Shown: positions 25,901-35,329, numbered from the stretch's first letter. The stretch: DNA of 64,000 nt from Cricetomys ansorgei (GCA_026225945.1 JAMJFZ010003581.1:4590501-4654500); one strand, 5' to 3'. Numbers and translations are program-made. Notes: generated by a model not told the origin, from the sequence alone.

Positions 25901-28385
25901 TCATTTTATATATATTAGAAAGGGGTCTTGCTAGGCTTCTCAGGCTTGTCTCGAGCTCAGTACTGATATAGTTGACCTTGCTCTAGAGTTCCTCCTATCT
26001 CTGCCTCCTGAGAGTTAGGAATACAGATCTATGTTACCAATCCAGGCTCTGCCAATGTGTGTTCATCTGCATCAGTGGAAATGAATTTCTAATGCCCAGG
26101 TACCGTCCTTGAGGTTACCCAGAGGGGTAGGAGTAAAATAACACTGGCATGCTGTTTGAGAAGCTGTCCCTCATGATTCTGTTGAATTTTACCACAGGGA
26201 TTTTTCATCTTGCTGTTTGGTACCATTATGGACCACAAGGTAATTTGAATTTACTTCATTCATTGCCAGGTAATTTCATGTGGCCAAGCGGAGTGTGAGG
26301 GTGAAACAGTTTTAACTGGAGTCTGAGGTTACTGGGCTTGTGAGACTGGCTCGGGGCATCAGCTGAGGGGAGGAGAAGAAAAATAAAACTATATATTCTC
26401 TATGCTTGCTTATCATCAAGACAAGCAGAGATCGCATGCAGATATTGTGTTGGTAAAAAGAAAAAAGAATAGAAACCTTATCCAGGATTAAAAAATAGTT
26501 CTGTGGATTGTTCTTACAACTTTTTGACTTTTATCCAAGTCCCGTCATTTTCTGGGTGCGTTGCTGAGCCATCTGATGTTGCTCTGGCCAGAGTCACTGT
26601 TCTTAAAGTTCTAGAGCATGAGTCTTGGCTTTGGGGTGCTGCTGCTTCCCCTGACATCTGTTGACCGCTGTCACTACTTTTCAGATAAGGGATGCTCTGA
26701 GGATGAGGGTATCTTCACTGAAGGGGAAATCGAGGGCAGCAGAGGTAAGATCTCTCCTTTTAGTGACACCCTGGAGGGTCAGTGTCCTCACTCATGCAAA
26801 GACTGGTACTCAGCACTCAGAATTTGTCGGCAGAATGAATCATTCTTTCTACATTTCACGATCAGGGAGAATTGGCTGAAATGGAAAGCTAGCAGAAGAT
26901 ACCTTTTGAGGGAATTTTGTATGTGGGTACATTTTAGTTTTATATGGGGCCACTGAGATGAACCCAGAACCCAAGATTTATTTAAAAAAAAACAAACAAA
27001 AAAAAAATAGAAGCTAGGAAATGTGAGTTGAGTTAGAAATGAGTTTTTAGTTTAACCCACTCATTTTATAGGTAAAGGATTTAGCCAGGAATTTAATAAG
27101 ATATGTGCAAAGTCATTTGTAGCAGCTAGCTACTGGACATTTTACCCTCAATTTCAGGAAAGAGAAAGGAAGGATAGAAAGAAATAAATTTTCACTGCCC
27201 TTGTATAGAGAGAAAGAGAGAAAGGAAGAAATATTCACAGCTCTGTTTGGCTGTCTGAAGCTTGGAGAGCAGGAGCTGATAGTGAGCTAGACTCGCATCT
27301 CAGCTCAATATCTTCGAACCCAGTTTCTCCAATCGATGTTCCTCTAAGCAATAACTAACCAACCAACAAACCAACCCACAAATGACCAACCAACCAACCA
27401 ACAACCAACCAACCCCAGCTCTCTGGGCTTCAACCCTTATGTACTTTAAGGAAAAATTCCCAGAGGTCCAAGTGGCACAAAATCATAAGGATAAACTACA
27501 TGTGGCAAAACAGACGCACATAACCAAATTATAGCCACAGGCAACAAGCAGTTCAGATCCAACTCATTATCACCCACCACACCTGGGATGGGACCAAAAA
27601 CACAGTCCCAACACCATTTTGCATTTTTAAGGAAACCAAAATAACAAAACTCCTTCCAACCATCCCACTACAGTCATCCAGTTATCCATCTCATGAGAAG
27701 TAGAATCATATCCAGGAGCAAACACCATTCAAAGTCTGTCCGTCCTCCGTGTCCAGGACTCTTTCTAGTGGACAATACTAGGACTGGGACTGAAGTAACT
27801 ATGTACTTACTGTAAAGAAGGGTTTGGGGTTGGCAATCTGTCTTTGAAGGCACCAAGCAGACTGTAAAAAATTTCTGAATCTGCTAAAAATTGTTTGTTC
27901 AACCAGTAGATTCTCCTTCAGAGCTTTAGAAACAAACTTTCTGGATATATTGAGGAGCATCATCTATGACTATACCCAAGCCTGAATGGTAGTGTTGCAG
28001 CCCATCTATTTTAAGATAGGCATTTCCTTTACCATTCTTAAAATTAAAATGTGCCCTCTAACCAATTAATATTCCGTGTCTTAACTGGTGTTGTTTCTTT
28101 ATTTTAAAAAGCAAAACAGAGACAAACAAAACAAAGGGTGTTTATAATGTTACATTCAGTGAAATACAGTAATCCAATTCTTTGTGGTTGCATGAGTTTG
28201 GAGAGTTCTCTTTATAGCTTCGCCTTCACACCGCTATCTCTGAGTATCCTGCACATTAATCTATAGATGTGGATAGTGGGTTTTTTTTCCCAGTATCATA
28301 TACTCACTGTCAACTCTGTCATTTTCACCCCATTTAGAAGGCATCGTTAAGTCCAGTCAGCGGATCCAGAGTACTGAATCGCTGA
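13839..28385 (+). CDS. Adgrf4: Adgrf4 (Gpr115), adhesion G protein-coupled receptor F4; spliced gene, 8 coding exons, 690 aa
   Basis: Join 13839-13922, 15402-15456, 15816-15967, 18105-18353, 20005-21387, 26198-26239, 26685-26744 and 28338-28385; together 2073 nt, 690 codons plus TGA. Every junction is GT-AG and keeps the frame. Domains: hydrophobic signal peptide (about 1-18); six-Cys module (C49-C87); GAIN-like region (about 98-380) with many N-glycosylation sequons; degenerate GPS (C345, W348, W355, C360, C372, C374); tethered-agonist-like SFSILMSS (382-389); TM1 about 397-423, TM2 436-456, TM3 469-503, TM4 511-533, TM5 555-579, TM6 603-623, TM7 629-652; Cys pair C470/C546. The tail ends at residue 690. 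I recognise it by strong resemblance to remembered human GPR115 in the 7TM region, the RISKNVAILTPLLGLTWGFG segment and the IRDALRMR tail. The product is a plasma-membrane orphan receptor of the ADGRF group. Subfamily assignment against the close paralogue Adgrf2 is from memory, not from an alignment. Confidence 0.93.
14515..15003 (-). mobile_element. Probable LTR, minus strand, in intron 1
   Basis: In reverse complement it runs from tgtagcaccatggaaatggg, with AATAAAGT at about 14762 on the minus strand, to ggtccagaacactgg. An LTR layout fits. The family is not recognised. Confidence 0.45.
15105..15283 (+). repeat. Partial duplicate of the Adgrf4 first-coding-exon acceptor region
   Basis: It aligns with 13661-13838: ggctctctctggtacattcagtaag here against tctctctctggtacatttagtaag there, then cttccttttccgttgcaggtta against cttccttttctgttgcaggtta, then ctcatgtgtgaa against cccatgtgtgaa. 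Similarity stops just before the start codon, so the copy keeps an AG acceptor (15262-15263) but has no ATG. Confidence 0.85.
15402..15456 (+). CDS. Adgrf4: Adgrf4 coding exon 2 (residues 29-46 plus one base)
   Basis: A 55-nt small exon with a strong polypyrimidine acceptor (tttttttttccag) and donor gtatgt. It encodes a short polar linker, DDHELQISPWKHKFRQMQ, and ends one base into the Asp47 codon. It matches the position and length of the linker before the Cys-rich module in remembered human GPR115. Confidence 0.85.
15816..15967 (+). CDS. Adgrf4: Adgrf4 coding exon 3 (Cys-rich module, residues 47-97)
   Basis: Acceptor tcctcttttcag. The exon encodes C49, C53, C59, C63, C75 and C87 with W80 between, a compact extracellular disulfide module, followed by TCTSLSVEALFQ, which closely resembles remembered human GPR115. 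The donor gtgatg is weaker than the gene's other donors. If it is skipped, the frame ends within about a dozen codons in the intron. Confidence 0.88.
16922..17130 (+). mobile_element. B4-like SINE
   Basis: gggctggagagatgattcag opens a tRNA-like head, followed by a B1-like right half (agtgagttccaggttcagcg) and an A-rich end. Confidence 0.65.
17141..17267 (+). mobile_element. B2/B3-type SINE
   Basis: ctggagagatggctcagaag then gttcccagcactgaggttgg; truncated by the LTR that follows. Confidence 0.75.
17268..17646 (-). mobile_element. MaLR-like rodent LTR, minus strand
   Basis: tcttagtcaaagttctattg, ctgtgaagagacaccatgac, ccaacaaggccacacctcct and cattcctattcaaaccacca. In reverse complement it starts TGTGGTGGTTTGAATAGGAA, like the element at 11215-11577. 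Confidence 0.7.
17750..17905 (+). mobile_element. SINE fragment with (CA)n tail
   Basis: A decayed SINE head (gttgggggactggttgagga) is followed by a CA-rich tail (17860-17902). Confidence 0.45.
18105..18353 (+). CDS. Adgrf4: Adgrf4 coding exon 4 (start of GAIN-like region, residues 98-180)
   Basis: Acceptor ttttttacacag, donor AAG|gtactt; 83 codons, phase 0 at both ends. It encodes VVQGIHKYCPKDYVC, then TSGNIAFIVELLKNIS and NVTREKMK, with sequons at N165 and N173. The open frame continues past the donor to a stop at 18503. Retention of this intron would give a truncated secreted ectodomain without any membrane helix. Confidence 0.92.
18660..18895 (-). mobile_element. B4/B1-like SINE, reverse orientation
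   Basis: tttttgagacaggctttcatg then gatccccctgcctctacctc, followed by a reverse-oriented tRNA-like end. Confidence 0.65.
19172..19357 (-). mobile_element. B3-type SINE, reverse orientation, cut by an LTR
   Basis: tatgggtgttttgcctacatg, gtgctgggaattggttctag and cactcttaactgctc are the reverse B3 body. It ends where the LTR starts. Confidence 0.75.
19358..19790 (-). mobile_element. MaLR-like rodent LTR, minus strand, in intron 4
   Basis: tcttagttagggttactgtt, acaccatgaccaaaaagcaa, gtttatttggcttacac and cttgtgtcaagttgatatta. It is the same family as 53369-54493, which is on the opposite strand. Confidence 0.75.
20005..21387 (+). CDS. Adgrf4: Adgrf4 coding exon 5 (GAIN, GPS and TM1 to start of TM7, residues 181-641)
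   Basis: One 1383-nt exon, acceptor tttccattgcag, donor CAG|gtgagt, phase 0 at both ends. It holds the rest of the GAIN-like region with sequons at N205, N253, N260, N307, N336 and N375, the GPS cysteines (C345, C360, C372, C374), the agonist-like SFSILMSS, TM1 to TM6, and TM7 up to FALLNAFQ. Family B2 marks include the C470/C546 pair and LLGLTWGFG in TM6. At the GPS the usual H-L-T/S triad before S-F is replaced by A-V-M with three extra residues, so autoproteolysis is not expected. The frame runs 84 codons into the next intron before a stop at 21640. Confidence 0.96.
21525..21745 (-). mobile_element. B3-type SINE, reverse orientation, just after coding exon 5
   Basis: (TTTA)n start, tgtgggtactctttaggcat, gtcctggggattgaacccaa, then aactgagctatctcac. 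It lies 140 bp past the donor and supplies the last part of the read-through frame of exon 5. Confidence 0.7.
21746..22875. other. Intron 5, no feature recognised
   Basis: AT-rich intronic sequence. A weak SINE remnant may lie at 21745-21830; nothing else could be identified. Confidence 0.35.
22880..23225 (-). mobile_element. B3-type SINE followed by B1-like SINE, reverse orientation
   Basis: gtgtatggatactttgccta and ggatgctgggaactgagccc are B3. agtccaggctagcctcaaat and gtgataggattacaggtgta (23140-23210) are a reversed B1. Confidence 0.7.
23258..23335. repeat. (CCCTC)n pyrimidine tract
   Basis: Nearly pure C/T on the + strand, CCCTCCCCTC units. The homopurine complement could form triplex or G-rich structures. 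Confidence 0.9.
23670..23818 (-). mobile_element. B1 SINE, reverse orientation
   Basis: gccagggtttctctgttgta, tgtagaccaggcttgccttg and aaaggcatgtgccaccacca are the reversed B1 consensus. Confidence 0.9.
24070..25260 (-). mobile_element. Possible endogenous-retrovirus fragment, minus strand
   Basis: A 94-codon minus-strand frame (25246-24962) ends in a polar KKKAKSNDPEVEAF segment that looks like decayed retroviral internal sequence. The surrounding 24500-25200 also reads like ERV internal sequence in reverse. No domain could be named and no LTR pair is evident. Confidence 0.3.
25700..26050 (-). mobile_element. B3-type SINE plus B1/B4-like remnant, reverse orientation
   Basis: cgaaggtcagaggaccacat, tcaggaatcagactctggtc-type B3 text, then a decayed ctctgcctcctgagagttag remnant at 25920-26045. 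Confidence 0.6.
26198..26239 (+). CDS. Adgrf4: Adgrf4 coding exon 6 (end of TM7, residues 642-655)
   Basis: A 42-nt micro-exon, acceptor gaattttaccacag, donor AAG|gtaatt, phase 0 at both ends. It encodes GFFILLFGTIMDHK, the intracellular end of TM7 and start of the tail; the same short exon occurs in adhesion GPCRs of this group. Confidence 0.93.
26685..26744 (+). CDS. Adgrf4: Adgrf4 coding exon 7 (cytoplasmic tail, residues 656-675)
   Basis: A 60-nt exon, acceptor ctacttttcag, donor GAG|gtaaga. It encodes the basic tail IRDALRMRVSSLKGKSRAAE, nearly identical to remembered human GPR115, and continues exon 6 in phase 0. Confidence 0.93.
26745..28337 (+). other. Adgrf4: Intron 7 of Adgrf4
   Basis: It holds an A-rich run near 26980-27008, GAAA-rich stretches near 27170-27230 and the (AACC)n repeat. 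No other element was recognised. Confidence 0.6.
27356..27416. repeat. (AACC)n repeat
   Basis: Tetranucleotide AACC/CCAA units with AACA and CCCA variants. Confidence 0.9.
28338..28385 (+). CDS. Adgrf4: Adgrf4 last coding exon (residues 676-690 and stop)
   Basis: The acceptor is accccatttag ending at 28337. The 15 codons KASLSPVSGSRVLNR and TGA (28383-28385) line up with the human ending NASLGPTNGSKLMNRQG as I remember it; the rodent protein stops two residues earlier. The match over so short an exon makes chance unlikely. Confidence 0.85.
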   Translation, partial: KASLSPVSGSRVLNR

Positions 28386-28740
28386 CACTGAAATGTGAGT
28401 ACGGAAAACTCAAATAGAAACTTTCCCTGAAGTGTCACTGAACCACTTGTGGTCACACTGGTGCCCAATATGGGATGCTGGGATGAGGTGAGAGGGCATG
28501 GCATATCAGGACCATTAGAGGAGAGGAATTTCTCTATAGCCCAGCACAAAAATGAAAATGGGAGATTCTGGGACCAGACCTCATGAGGAGATGTCGTGAC
28601 CTCACCTGTGTTGACATATGGTGTATTTGTTGTGAGGTCCTTTTGATCCAATTACACCGACACACAACTTGTTGAAAGAAAAGAAAATTTAATTGTTTTC
28701 AAGTATAAAAATGAATAAAAGGAAAAAGAGAAAGAAAGAA
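28386..28740 (+). other. Adgrf4: Candidate Adgrf4 3-prime UTR
   Basis: The sequence directly after the stop codon is single-copy in appearance. The first AATAAA downstream is at 28714-28719, in an A-rich stretch running into (GAAA)n. The true cleavage site cannot be seen from sequence. Confidence 0.4.
28714..28719 (+). terminator. Candidate polyadenylation signal for Adgrf4
   Basis: AATAAA, 329 nt after the stop codon. A-rich surroundings make a chance match possible, and no clear GT-rich downstream element follows. Confidence 0.3.
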
Positions 28741-28752
28741 AGAAAGAAAGGA
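28724..28752. repeat. (GAAA)n repeat
   Basis: A short GAAA array that follows the candidate polyadenylation signal. Confidence 0.85.
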
Positions 28753-29099
28753 AACTCGACTAGCCATGGGTGTAGTCTTAAATGAGAGTTCAGAGCTACG
28801 ACCCTGACTCAAATCTTTACAAGCTGTTTAAGCTTAAAAACCATAAACATTTTGTACCAACATAAGCAAAAGTTAGTGATAATTTTTAAACGATCAGAAA
28901 CTCACTAATAATCATGATCAAAGTCACCATAACCCAGAAATGACAGAACTCAGTTCCCAAAACAAGTACCAAGCATTTTGTTTTGGCTTTACTGGTGGGT
29001 TCTGAAGGCAAGGTACTTTCTCATTTTCCTGGGAACCTGAACTTAGTCTCTGTTTCATACCATTCCACATTAAGCTCTCTGCAGAGCTAACATAACTTA

Positions 29100-29360
29100 G
29101 TTCCTTTTTAAAGTTTTAATTTTCTTTATTAGTTAAATCTGTGATGAATATTGGTCACTATCACCTCCTTCCTCCCTACCCCACCTGTCTACCCTCATTT
29201 GTCCCCATAAATCTCTCTCTCATGTTCATGTCTATTTGTTTCGTCTTCTGAACCACTAAGTTCAACTCGGGCTGACTATCACCAGGGGTTTGGAGCTAAT
29301 CACTGGAGCCTAGTGGGCTCAGCAGTGAGCACGCAGCTAAAGACAGTGATCGCCTGCCAG
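29100..29360 (-). mobile_element. L1 3-prime UTR fragment, left part, minus strand
   Basis: gactatcaccaggggtttgg, atcactggagcctagtgggc and agcagtgagcacgcagctaa read as reverse-complement rodent L1 3-prime UTR. The L1 resumes at 30186, so the LTR between them was inserted into it. Confidence 0.6.
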
Positions 29361-30185
29361 TGTTGACATATGTGTTGATTTATTAAATTATTCTCATGGG
29401 TTCAGGGCAGAGGACAATTCATTCTTTGCTAAATCTGTCCCCATCCTAGAGGGTTTCAGCCTTTGTACTAATCTTAAATCGAGAGCTGGAAGGCTTTAAC
29501 CTCCATACAATCTAATCTTCAAACCTAAACCTAGAAAGTTTCAACCTCAAAGACTTACTGTAGACTCACTCTGACTAGCTCCTTCTGAACTCAGAGTTGT
29601 ACTAAATTCAACTTGATTCTTCTGATTGGCTGATTCAACTCACTCACTGTTCTGGCTCAAACCCTTCTCTAAGCTGACTGGTTCAAATTGACGTTCTGAA
29701 CTGGCTGACTATTTTTGACTGTACACTTTTGAGTCTGGCCAACTCTGGCTGACTCCCTTAACTTTTCTAACAGAACTACTCTGCTAGGCTTCAAACTGAT
29801 TCTCATTGTTAGCTGACTCTTTCTCCCAAACTCACTCTTCCTGTCTGATACTGACTCCTGTTGAACTTCCTCTGTGCCTTACCTGATAGAGTCTCTAAGT
29901 GACTGCCTGACTAAACTAACTTTCTGTTTCTTTCTGAGCTCTGCCTCTTGTCTGCTTCCACCTTGCTCCTGTCTGAGCTCTGCTTCTACACTCTGCTTAG
30001 ATTCCCTTCTTTTGTCTACAGAGCTAGGATTAAAGGCGTGTGCTACCACTGCCCTTGGAATTGGGTTTAAAGGTGTGTACTACCATTCTTTCTATCCTAG
30101 AGCAGCCATGCTGCTGGATTAAAAGATTAAATGTTCCTCTATAATCTCCTGTCTTCTAGGATCTATTAATAGCTAATATGTCACA
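29361..30185 (-). mobile_element. LTR-like element nested in the L1
   Basis: It starts tgttgacatatgtgttgatt and ends gctaatatgtcaca, so it has TG and CA ends. The middle is a CTGACT-rich stretch (29550-29950). A ggattaaaggcgtgtgctac block at 30030 resembles a reversed B1 3-prime part. Orientation is inferred only from the reversed B1-like block. Confidence 0.5.
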
Positions 30186-30570
30186 GGCTAAGGGTAGGGT
30201 ATTGTGAGCCCCTCCCCATTTCATGACTGATTGTGGATAGGGCCTATTCAAGTATAGGTGTCTACATCTGTTGTGAGCTGAGGACTGCAATGGATGTATT
30301 TCAGTCTAGAGAATGACATTTTGAAAACCTCCTCTCCCCTCTACCCCAAGCCTTAGAGATGGTGGTATCAATGTCTTATTGAGAGCTAAGCCCACTACAG
30401 TTGCTTATTTTCCACATCTTGGGCGGCTGTGTGTCTCTGCATTCTGATCTCTGATTCTATGATCTCTGCATTCACTGCTGTTCATTGTTCAAGAAAGGCT
30501 TCATTCCTTCTTATGAATTGATTTTGGCACTTACGGTAACTCCACTGCAGAGACGCAAGCATTGATTGAT
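30186..30570 (-). mobile_element. L1 3-prime UTR fragment, right part, minus strand
   Basis: attgtgagcccctccccatt, atgactgattgtggataggg and ccacatcttgggcggctgtg read as reverse rodent L1 3-prime UTR, continuing the fragment that ends at 29360. Confidence 0.6.
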
Positions 30571-31165
30571 TATAGTCTCAAAACAACAGGCAGGCCTACC
30601 TCTCCCTAGTGAAGCAGCCCTAGAGTCACCCTAAGATGTTATGGGTGGCAATGTGGCAACTTTGGCCTATTCACAGTTGACCCCTGAGACTTATTTCTTC
30701 GCAGGTGAAATTGGGAGGAAACTAATGTTAGGCAGCCACCAAGAGGTGACCGAGTCACAAAATAGTGGACAGAAACCGGAACCACTAGTAATAGCAGGCT
30801 CGGGATGGGCACATTGGTATCAGACTTTGTCTTGGAGAAGTTTCTGTGGCCCTTCCACGTGTACAGAGATGAGTGTGACTGATTATTTCATTACCTGGCT
30901 GGGGCCATGTCTTCTTTTGTATTTCTTTACTTTTCGAGGCATGGCCCAGGCAAAGGGTTGGAACAATTTAGTAGAGGAAGCAAAGACACTGTGAGTTTGA
31001 GGAGAAATCTTGTGTAGTTTCCTGCGTTACAAATCCCACAACCTTGATGTGCTGGTATACGACTTTGGCAGGTGTCCCCAGGAAAAGGAAGAAAAAGGGG
31101 ACAAGAGTACCCTGTCATTTATGCAGATGGACAGGTGTAGGGCAAAGGAAGAAAAATGCTGTCAC
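30571..31165. other. No gene or repeat recognised
   Basis: A plus-strand frame of 117 codons (30641-30994) has no domain and no splice support; I take it as chance. Confidence 0.35.
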
Positions 31166-31169
31166 ATAA

Positions 31170-31575
31170 TCTGGTAGAGTTTAACTTCTGCTGCTATGAT
31201 AAAATACACTAATAAGGAGATAACTTAGGGGAAAAGTGGCTTATTGGTTTACAGTTTTAGGTTACAGTCCATTGTTTTGAGGAAGTCAAGGCAGGGACTT
31301 AAAGCATCATATCCACAGTCAAGAGCTCAGAGAGAGAATAAACATGTGGGTGCTTGCTTGCTCTTAACTAGCTTTCTCCTCTCTCATACTGTTCAGGATC
31401 CTCTGCCTATAGAATGGTATAACCCATAATGGTCTGGCTATTCCCACGTCAATGAACCATCAAGACAATGCCCTAACCCTAACCCACAGATCAATCTGGT
31501 CTAGATGATTCCTCATTAAGACTCTCTTCCGAAGTGATTCTAGGTTGTGTCAAGACTTGACACACTTAGTTGAAA
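31170..31575 (-). mobile_element. Decayed MaLR-like LTR, minus strand
   Basis: ctgctgctatgataaaatac, gtggcttattggtttacag, gaggaagtcaaggcagggac and gattctaggttgtgtcaaga match the LTR family at 19358 and 53369 with many changes. Confidence 0.6.
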
Positions 31576-31789
31576 ATAGCAGCATGTAGTCCTTAAGCGA
31601 TCATGCTCACATTTGCTTTTGATCTTAAAGTGTTAAAAAAGGCTGACTCTGGCTATTTGCAAGGCTGTGGTAGAACATTCACTCATGGTAGAACTGTTTG
31701 TGACTTGTTAGTAATTCAGATGAACTACTACAAGGAAAGCTGGTGAAGAGGGAGCATTAGTTGGGAAGAGAGATCAGAAGAAGTCGGGG

Positions 31790-31990
31790 AGGAGTGGCAG
31801 GTGTGGCACTCCCAGGAGGCAGAGGCAGTCAGATCTCTGTGAGTTCCAGGCCAGGCTGGTCTACATAGTGTGTTCCAGATGCTGTGTTTCCAGACCTGTT
31901 AGCACCACATAGTAAAACTGTGTCTTAAAAACAAAACAAAACAAAACAACCAATGAGGAAAACAAACAACCAAACAAACAAACCCAACCC
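31790..31990 (+). mobile_element. B1 SINE with (AAAC)n tail
   Basis: ggaggcagaggcagtcagat, ctgtgagttccaggccaggc and ctggtctacatagtg, then an AAAC-rich tail (31928-31985). Confidence 0.85.
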
Positions 31991-32099
31991 CAACCAAGAA
32001 ACAATAAACAAAAAAAGAAATGAGAGACAAATAATGGTAAATGGGGAGGATTGAACATGACCAACATATAGAATATGCATGCACAAAATGGCAAAATGA

Positions 32100-33100
32100 A
32101 CCTGTTCTGTATAATCTATTCTAATAGAAAATCAGAGCTGGCCTTTCTAGCAAGGTCTCAGTGGACAGTGATTTTAACAGATGGTGTCTACCATCTCTAG
32201 ACACTTTATCCAATCATTCTGGAGAGAAGAACCGCAGAGGAGCTCTTTTCTCCAGCTGGTTGGGCACAGGGCACACTTGGTTAGTTGCCGGAAAGTGGCA
32301 GGCTGCATGTCAAGGGCCACACTGTACTAGAGTTCAGGAGGGCTTAGATCTGTGCTGGAGGAAGGCTGGAAAGTTGGGTGCGTACCTGTCAGCGAAGTGT
32401 CCATTCTTTATTGTTATTTGATTTTCAGTGCTATTTTTGAACTTATGAGGTAGATGATGAACTGAGCTTTGCGTAGGCTCTGCAGGAGTCTCTATCGAAT
32501 TTTCTCAGTAATTGGGGCCTGTGAATTTGCACCTAGGCATAGATGGTATCAAGAGGGTTCTGGAATAGCAGTTGGCATTGTGGCAGAGAAAGTTGGGATC
32601 AAATAAACATCAGTATAGAGGGATATGAAAGTCACGGTGGGTGAACTTTTGAAGTCCAGAATGGAGAGCAGGTGGCACGGGGGACAGGGATGGTGGCGGG
32701 GTGGCGGGGCTGCTGTATCTTCTGAAAGAGGGGGAGCTTTAACCATAGGGAAACACGATGGGAGTTGTTTGGTAAGCACAAGGTAGGGGTGCAGACTAGA
32801 GCACGGTGAAACCATACTGAAAAGGCGATATTGCAGCTCTTAAACCACATGCAAGATTATAGACTAAACAGGAAGCAGAGCTCTGGCGGTCAGAGATTAG
32901 AACCGGATTTTGGATGAGACAGAGGCTCCTTTAACCCCTGTCATCTCAGGTCAAGATTGGGTTTAGATTCAGAACTCAAGACAGTTCTGTCCTGAGGCCC
33001 ACGGTGGGGAACAGAGGACTGTAGAGATCTGAAAGAAAGGTGTTTGTTTCAGGTGGAAATTCTAATCGGCAAAGGGAGGTGGACCCCATTCTAACGGCGG
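32100..33100. other. No gene recognised; looks single-copy
   Basis: Balanced base composition and no recognisable repeat. Together with the next kilobase it is among the longest non-repeat stretches of the intergenic half. Confidence 0.4.
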
Positions 33101-33112
33101 CCACAGCTCTAC

Positions 33113-33129
33113 GGCGCCCTCTGCTGTTC
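33113..33129 (-). promoter_or_regulatory. CTCF-like binding motif
   Basis: ggcgccctctgctgttc; its complement GAACAGCAGAGGGCGCC fits the AGNAGGGGGCGC-type CTCF core. It lies between Adgrf4 and the expected Opn5 position, where an insulator would be reasonable. It is a motif match only. Confidence 0.4.
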
Positions 33130-33139
33130 ACCCCTGGAG

Positions 33140-34950
33140 CAGGCCTTATGGCCTGAGTGAGATTTTTTTCTAGAGTATTTTTGTTTAAGCGTCAAGCTCA
33201 GTTAAAAGGAGACTCTGTTCATCCCACAATCGTAAGGTTATTGAGCAAACAATTGAAGAAGCAACGGTAGCGTAAATTGAGAGCACTGGAGTTACTCCAT
33301 AGACTAATTGCAGACCCGGAAGAGGAAAGAAAAGTTTATTCATTTTAGGATCCAGGAATCAGGACAGGACAGGCTGGGAGCAGCCTTCCTGCTGTGTGGT
33401 ATTCAGGCATTTCCTCTTCTGTAAATCAGGGTATAATAGTACATTCCCCCTAGGATGATTTCAGGAATAAACAAGATAAAATCCCTAGAATACTGCCTGG
33501 TTCCAACTAAGTTGTCAAGAAATGCCAGCTATCCTTCTTCATACTAACAAGTGTTCCGACCGTGTTTTGCAGGCTGCTTATTCTTCAGAGATGTCTTGCT
33601 TGCTGAGCTGGAGAGGGGCTCGAAGAGAAGGATGCACAAACGTTTCTGGAGTGAAGTGACATCCTCTTCCAGACAGCAGTGCTACCTGAGTTGGAAAACT
33701 ATCTGAGGCTCACAGTGGATGAGTGGGCTTTTAAAAAGACTGATTTGCTAACCTCTGACCTGATTTAAAAAAAAAAAACTCGCTTTTTGTTCATCTTGGC
33801 AAGATTTACAATCTATCTGCAAAGCGTTGTATGAACCTATGGCTGGTGGGCAACCTGAGGGGTTGTCTACTTTCACACCCCGGGATGATCACCCTGGGGT
33901 GATCTTGGGTGCCTGGGGGGTGTGAGCTTAGATTCAGTGCTGGTTGTGAGGTTGGGTTCCAATGAGAAAGATACTGTATCTGCTTCGCAGTTTGTCTGTG
34001 GTTGGTTGGTTTCCTGCAGATAGGGGATGAGCAACGGGTGGGTGTTCAGTGTGCTTATTGTTTTAGTCCTTGAGTAAAAACAGCTTGGCTTGTAGGATCT
34101 TAGCTTCTCCATTTGTAAGACAGATTCATCGCTGTTACAAGTCTTACTGTTTATGTGTGCGTATGTTTATGACTGTTTCTTTTTAAACAACTGTAGTTCA
34201 AGAAAAGTTGGGGTGCTATGTTAGAAACAAAAATAAAAGACATCTACTTTTACCTAACTTGCTCATGTGCTTTCAAGACGGGCTTTTCTGTTGACAACAC
34301 ATTTTTGGATATCAACAGCGCTGTCACATCAGCTCACAGGCTAAGCCTGGGAAGGTGGAAGGTTGTCCTGCCATGTACCCTAGAAGCGCAAACCCGCAAA
34401 GGTTTGGTGAGTGTCACCCCCTGGACTGACCTTCAGACACAAGCTCTCATTAGGACTAGAGACGGCCCTATGTGTGAGCCATTTGACTGACATTTTGTTT
34501 TTTCCGTAAAACAAAGTACTTAGTAACTCTAAGTGAGGGCACAGTGGACCCGCCAAACCGTACCACTTCTTTGTTAGAAAGAAAGGTTTCTGGGGGTAAC
34601 ATTGCCAAGTCTGTTCTCGTGAGGGAGGGTCAGAGAGAGGAGCAAAATGGTGGGAAAGTGAGCAGATTTTGTATGACTCACCAGGGGTTTTGAGTTGATA
34701 GGGGCTGTTGGGATTGACTGGGTGCTCTTGCCCAAGGTAGCTGACAGATTAAGGGGGGTTCCTGGTGGTTTAAGAGAGTTAATTGTCACCAGCACTGCCA
34801 TTTTGGGAGCTTCATTGGACCCAACAGTAACCATCTCTGCAGGCCTGCAGCCAAAATGTTTAGCTTTGGTTTGGAACCAAAAACTGGTTTCAAACCAAAT
34901 GGTATTATACGAGGATAAACGATTCCCTCCTGTATCATTAAAACATCTTT
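33140..34950. other. No gene recognised
   Basis: Single-copy-looking sequence. Long frames here (for example the minus-strand frame at 34574-35104) run into the (CA)n tract and have no domains. Confidence 0.35.
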
Positions 34951-34952
34951 GA

Positions 34953-35067
34953 AGGGGGCTGGAGAGACAGCACTTGCCACCAAGCCTGATCCCCAGAACC
35001 CAGAATTTGGGAAAGAGAGAACCAACTCCTGCAAGATGTTCTCTGGCCTCCACATGTGAGAGTGCGG

Positions 35068-35100
<33 letters not shown>
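34953..35100 (+). mobile_element. SINE (B4/B2-like) with (CA)n tail
   Basis: ggggctggagagacagcact, gagagaaccaactcctgcaa and ttctctggcctccacatgtg, then (CA)n at 35069-35098. Confidence 0.75.
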
Positions 35101-35103
<3 letters not shown>

Positions 35104-35329
35104 TATTCGTATGGTTCCCTGAATGTCCATTGATTTACATTTCCTTCCTGGCGCCTGCTGCTATGGAAACTTCTGTTTCTTTCAATATAGAAACCAAGAT
35201 CATTATGTCATTTCAAGCCAAATTTATTTAAACGGCTTTAGTTTTGTGAATTTGTTTAATATGTAAATTCCACAGTAAATATGACCTTTACTTTTGTAAT
35301 AGGTCTGGAATTTGCTTTGGGGAGTGGCT

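Noticed and set aside
30641..30994. 117-codon frame
   Set aside because: No domain, no conserved motif, no splice support; expected length by chance in this much sequence.
31468..31485. ccctaaccctaaccc, telomere-like repeat
   Set aside because: Only two and a half units, inside a decayed LTR whose family consensus has aatgccctac at this place; a chance match is more likely than an interstitial telomere.
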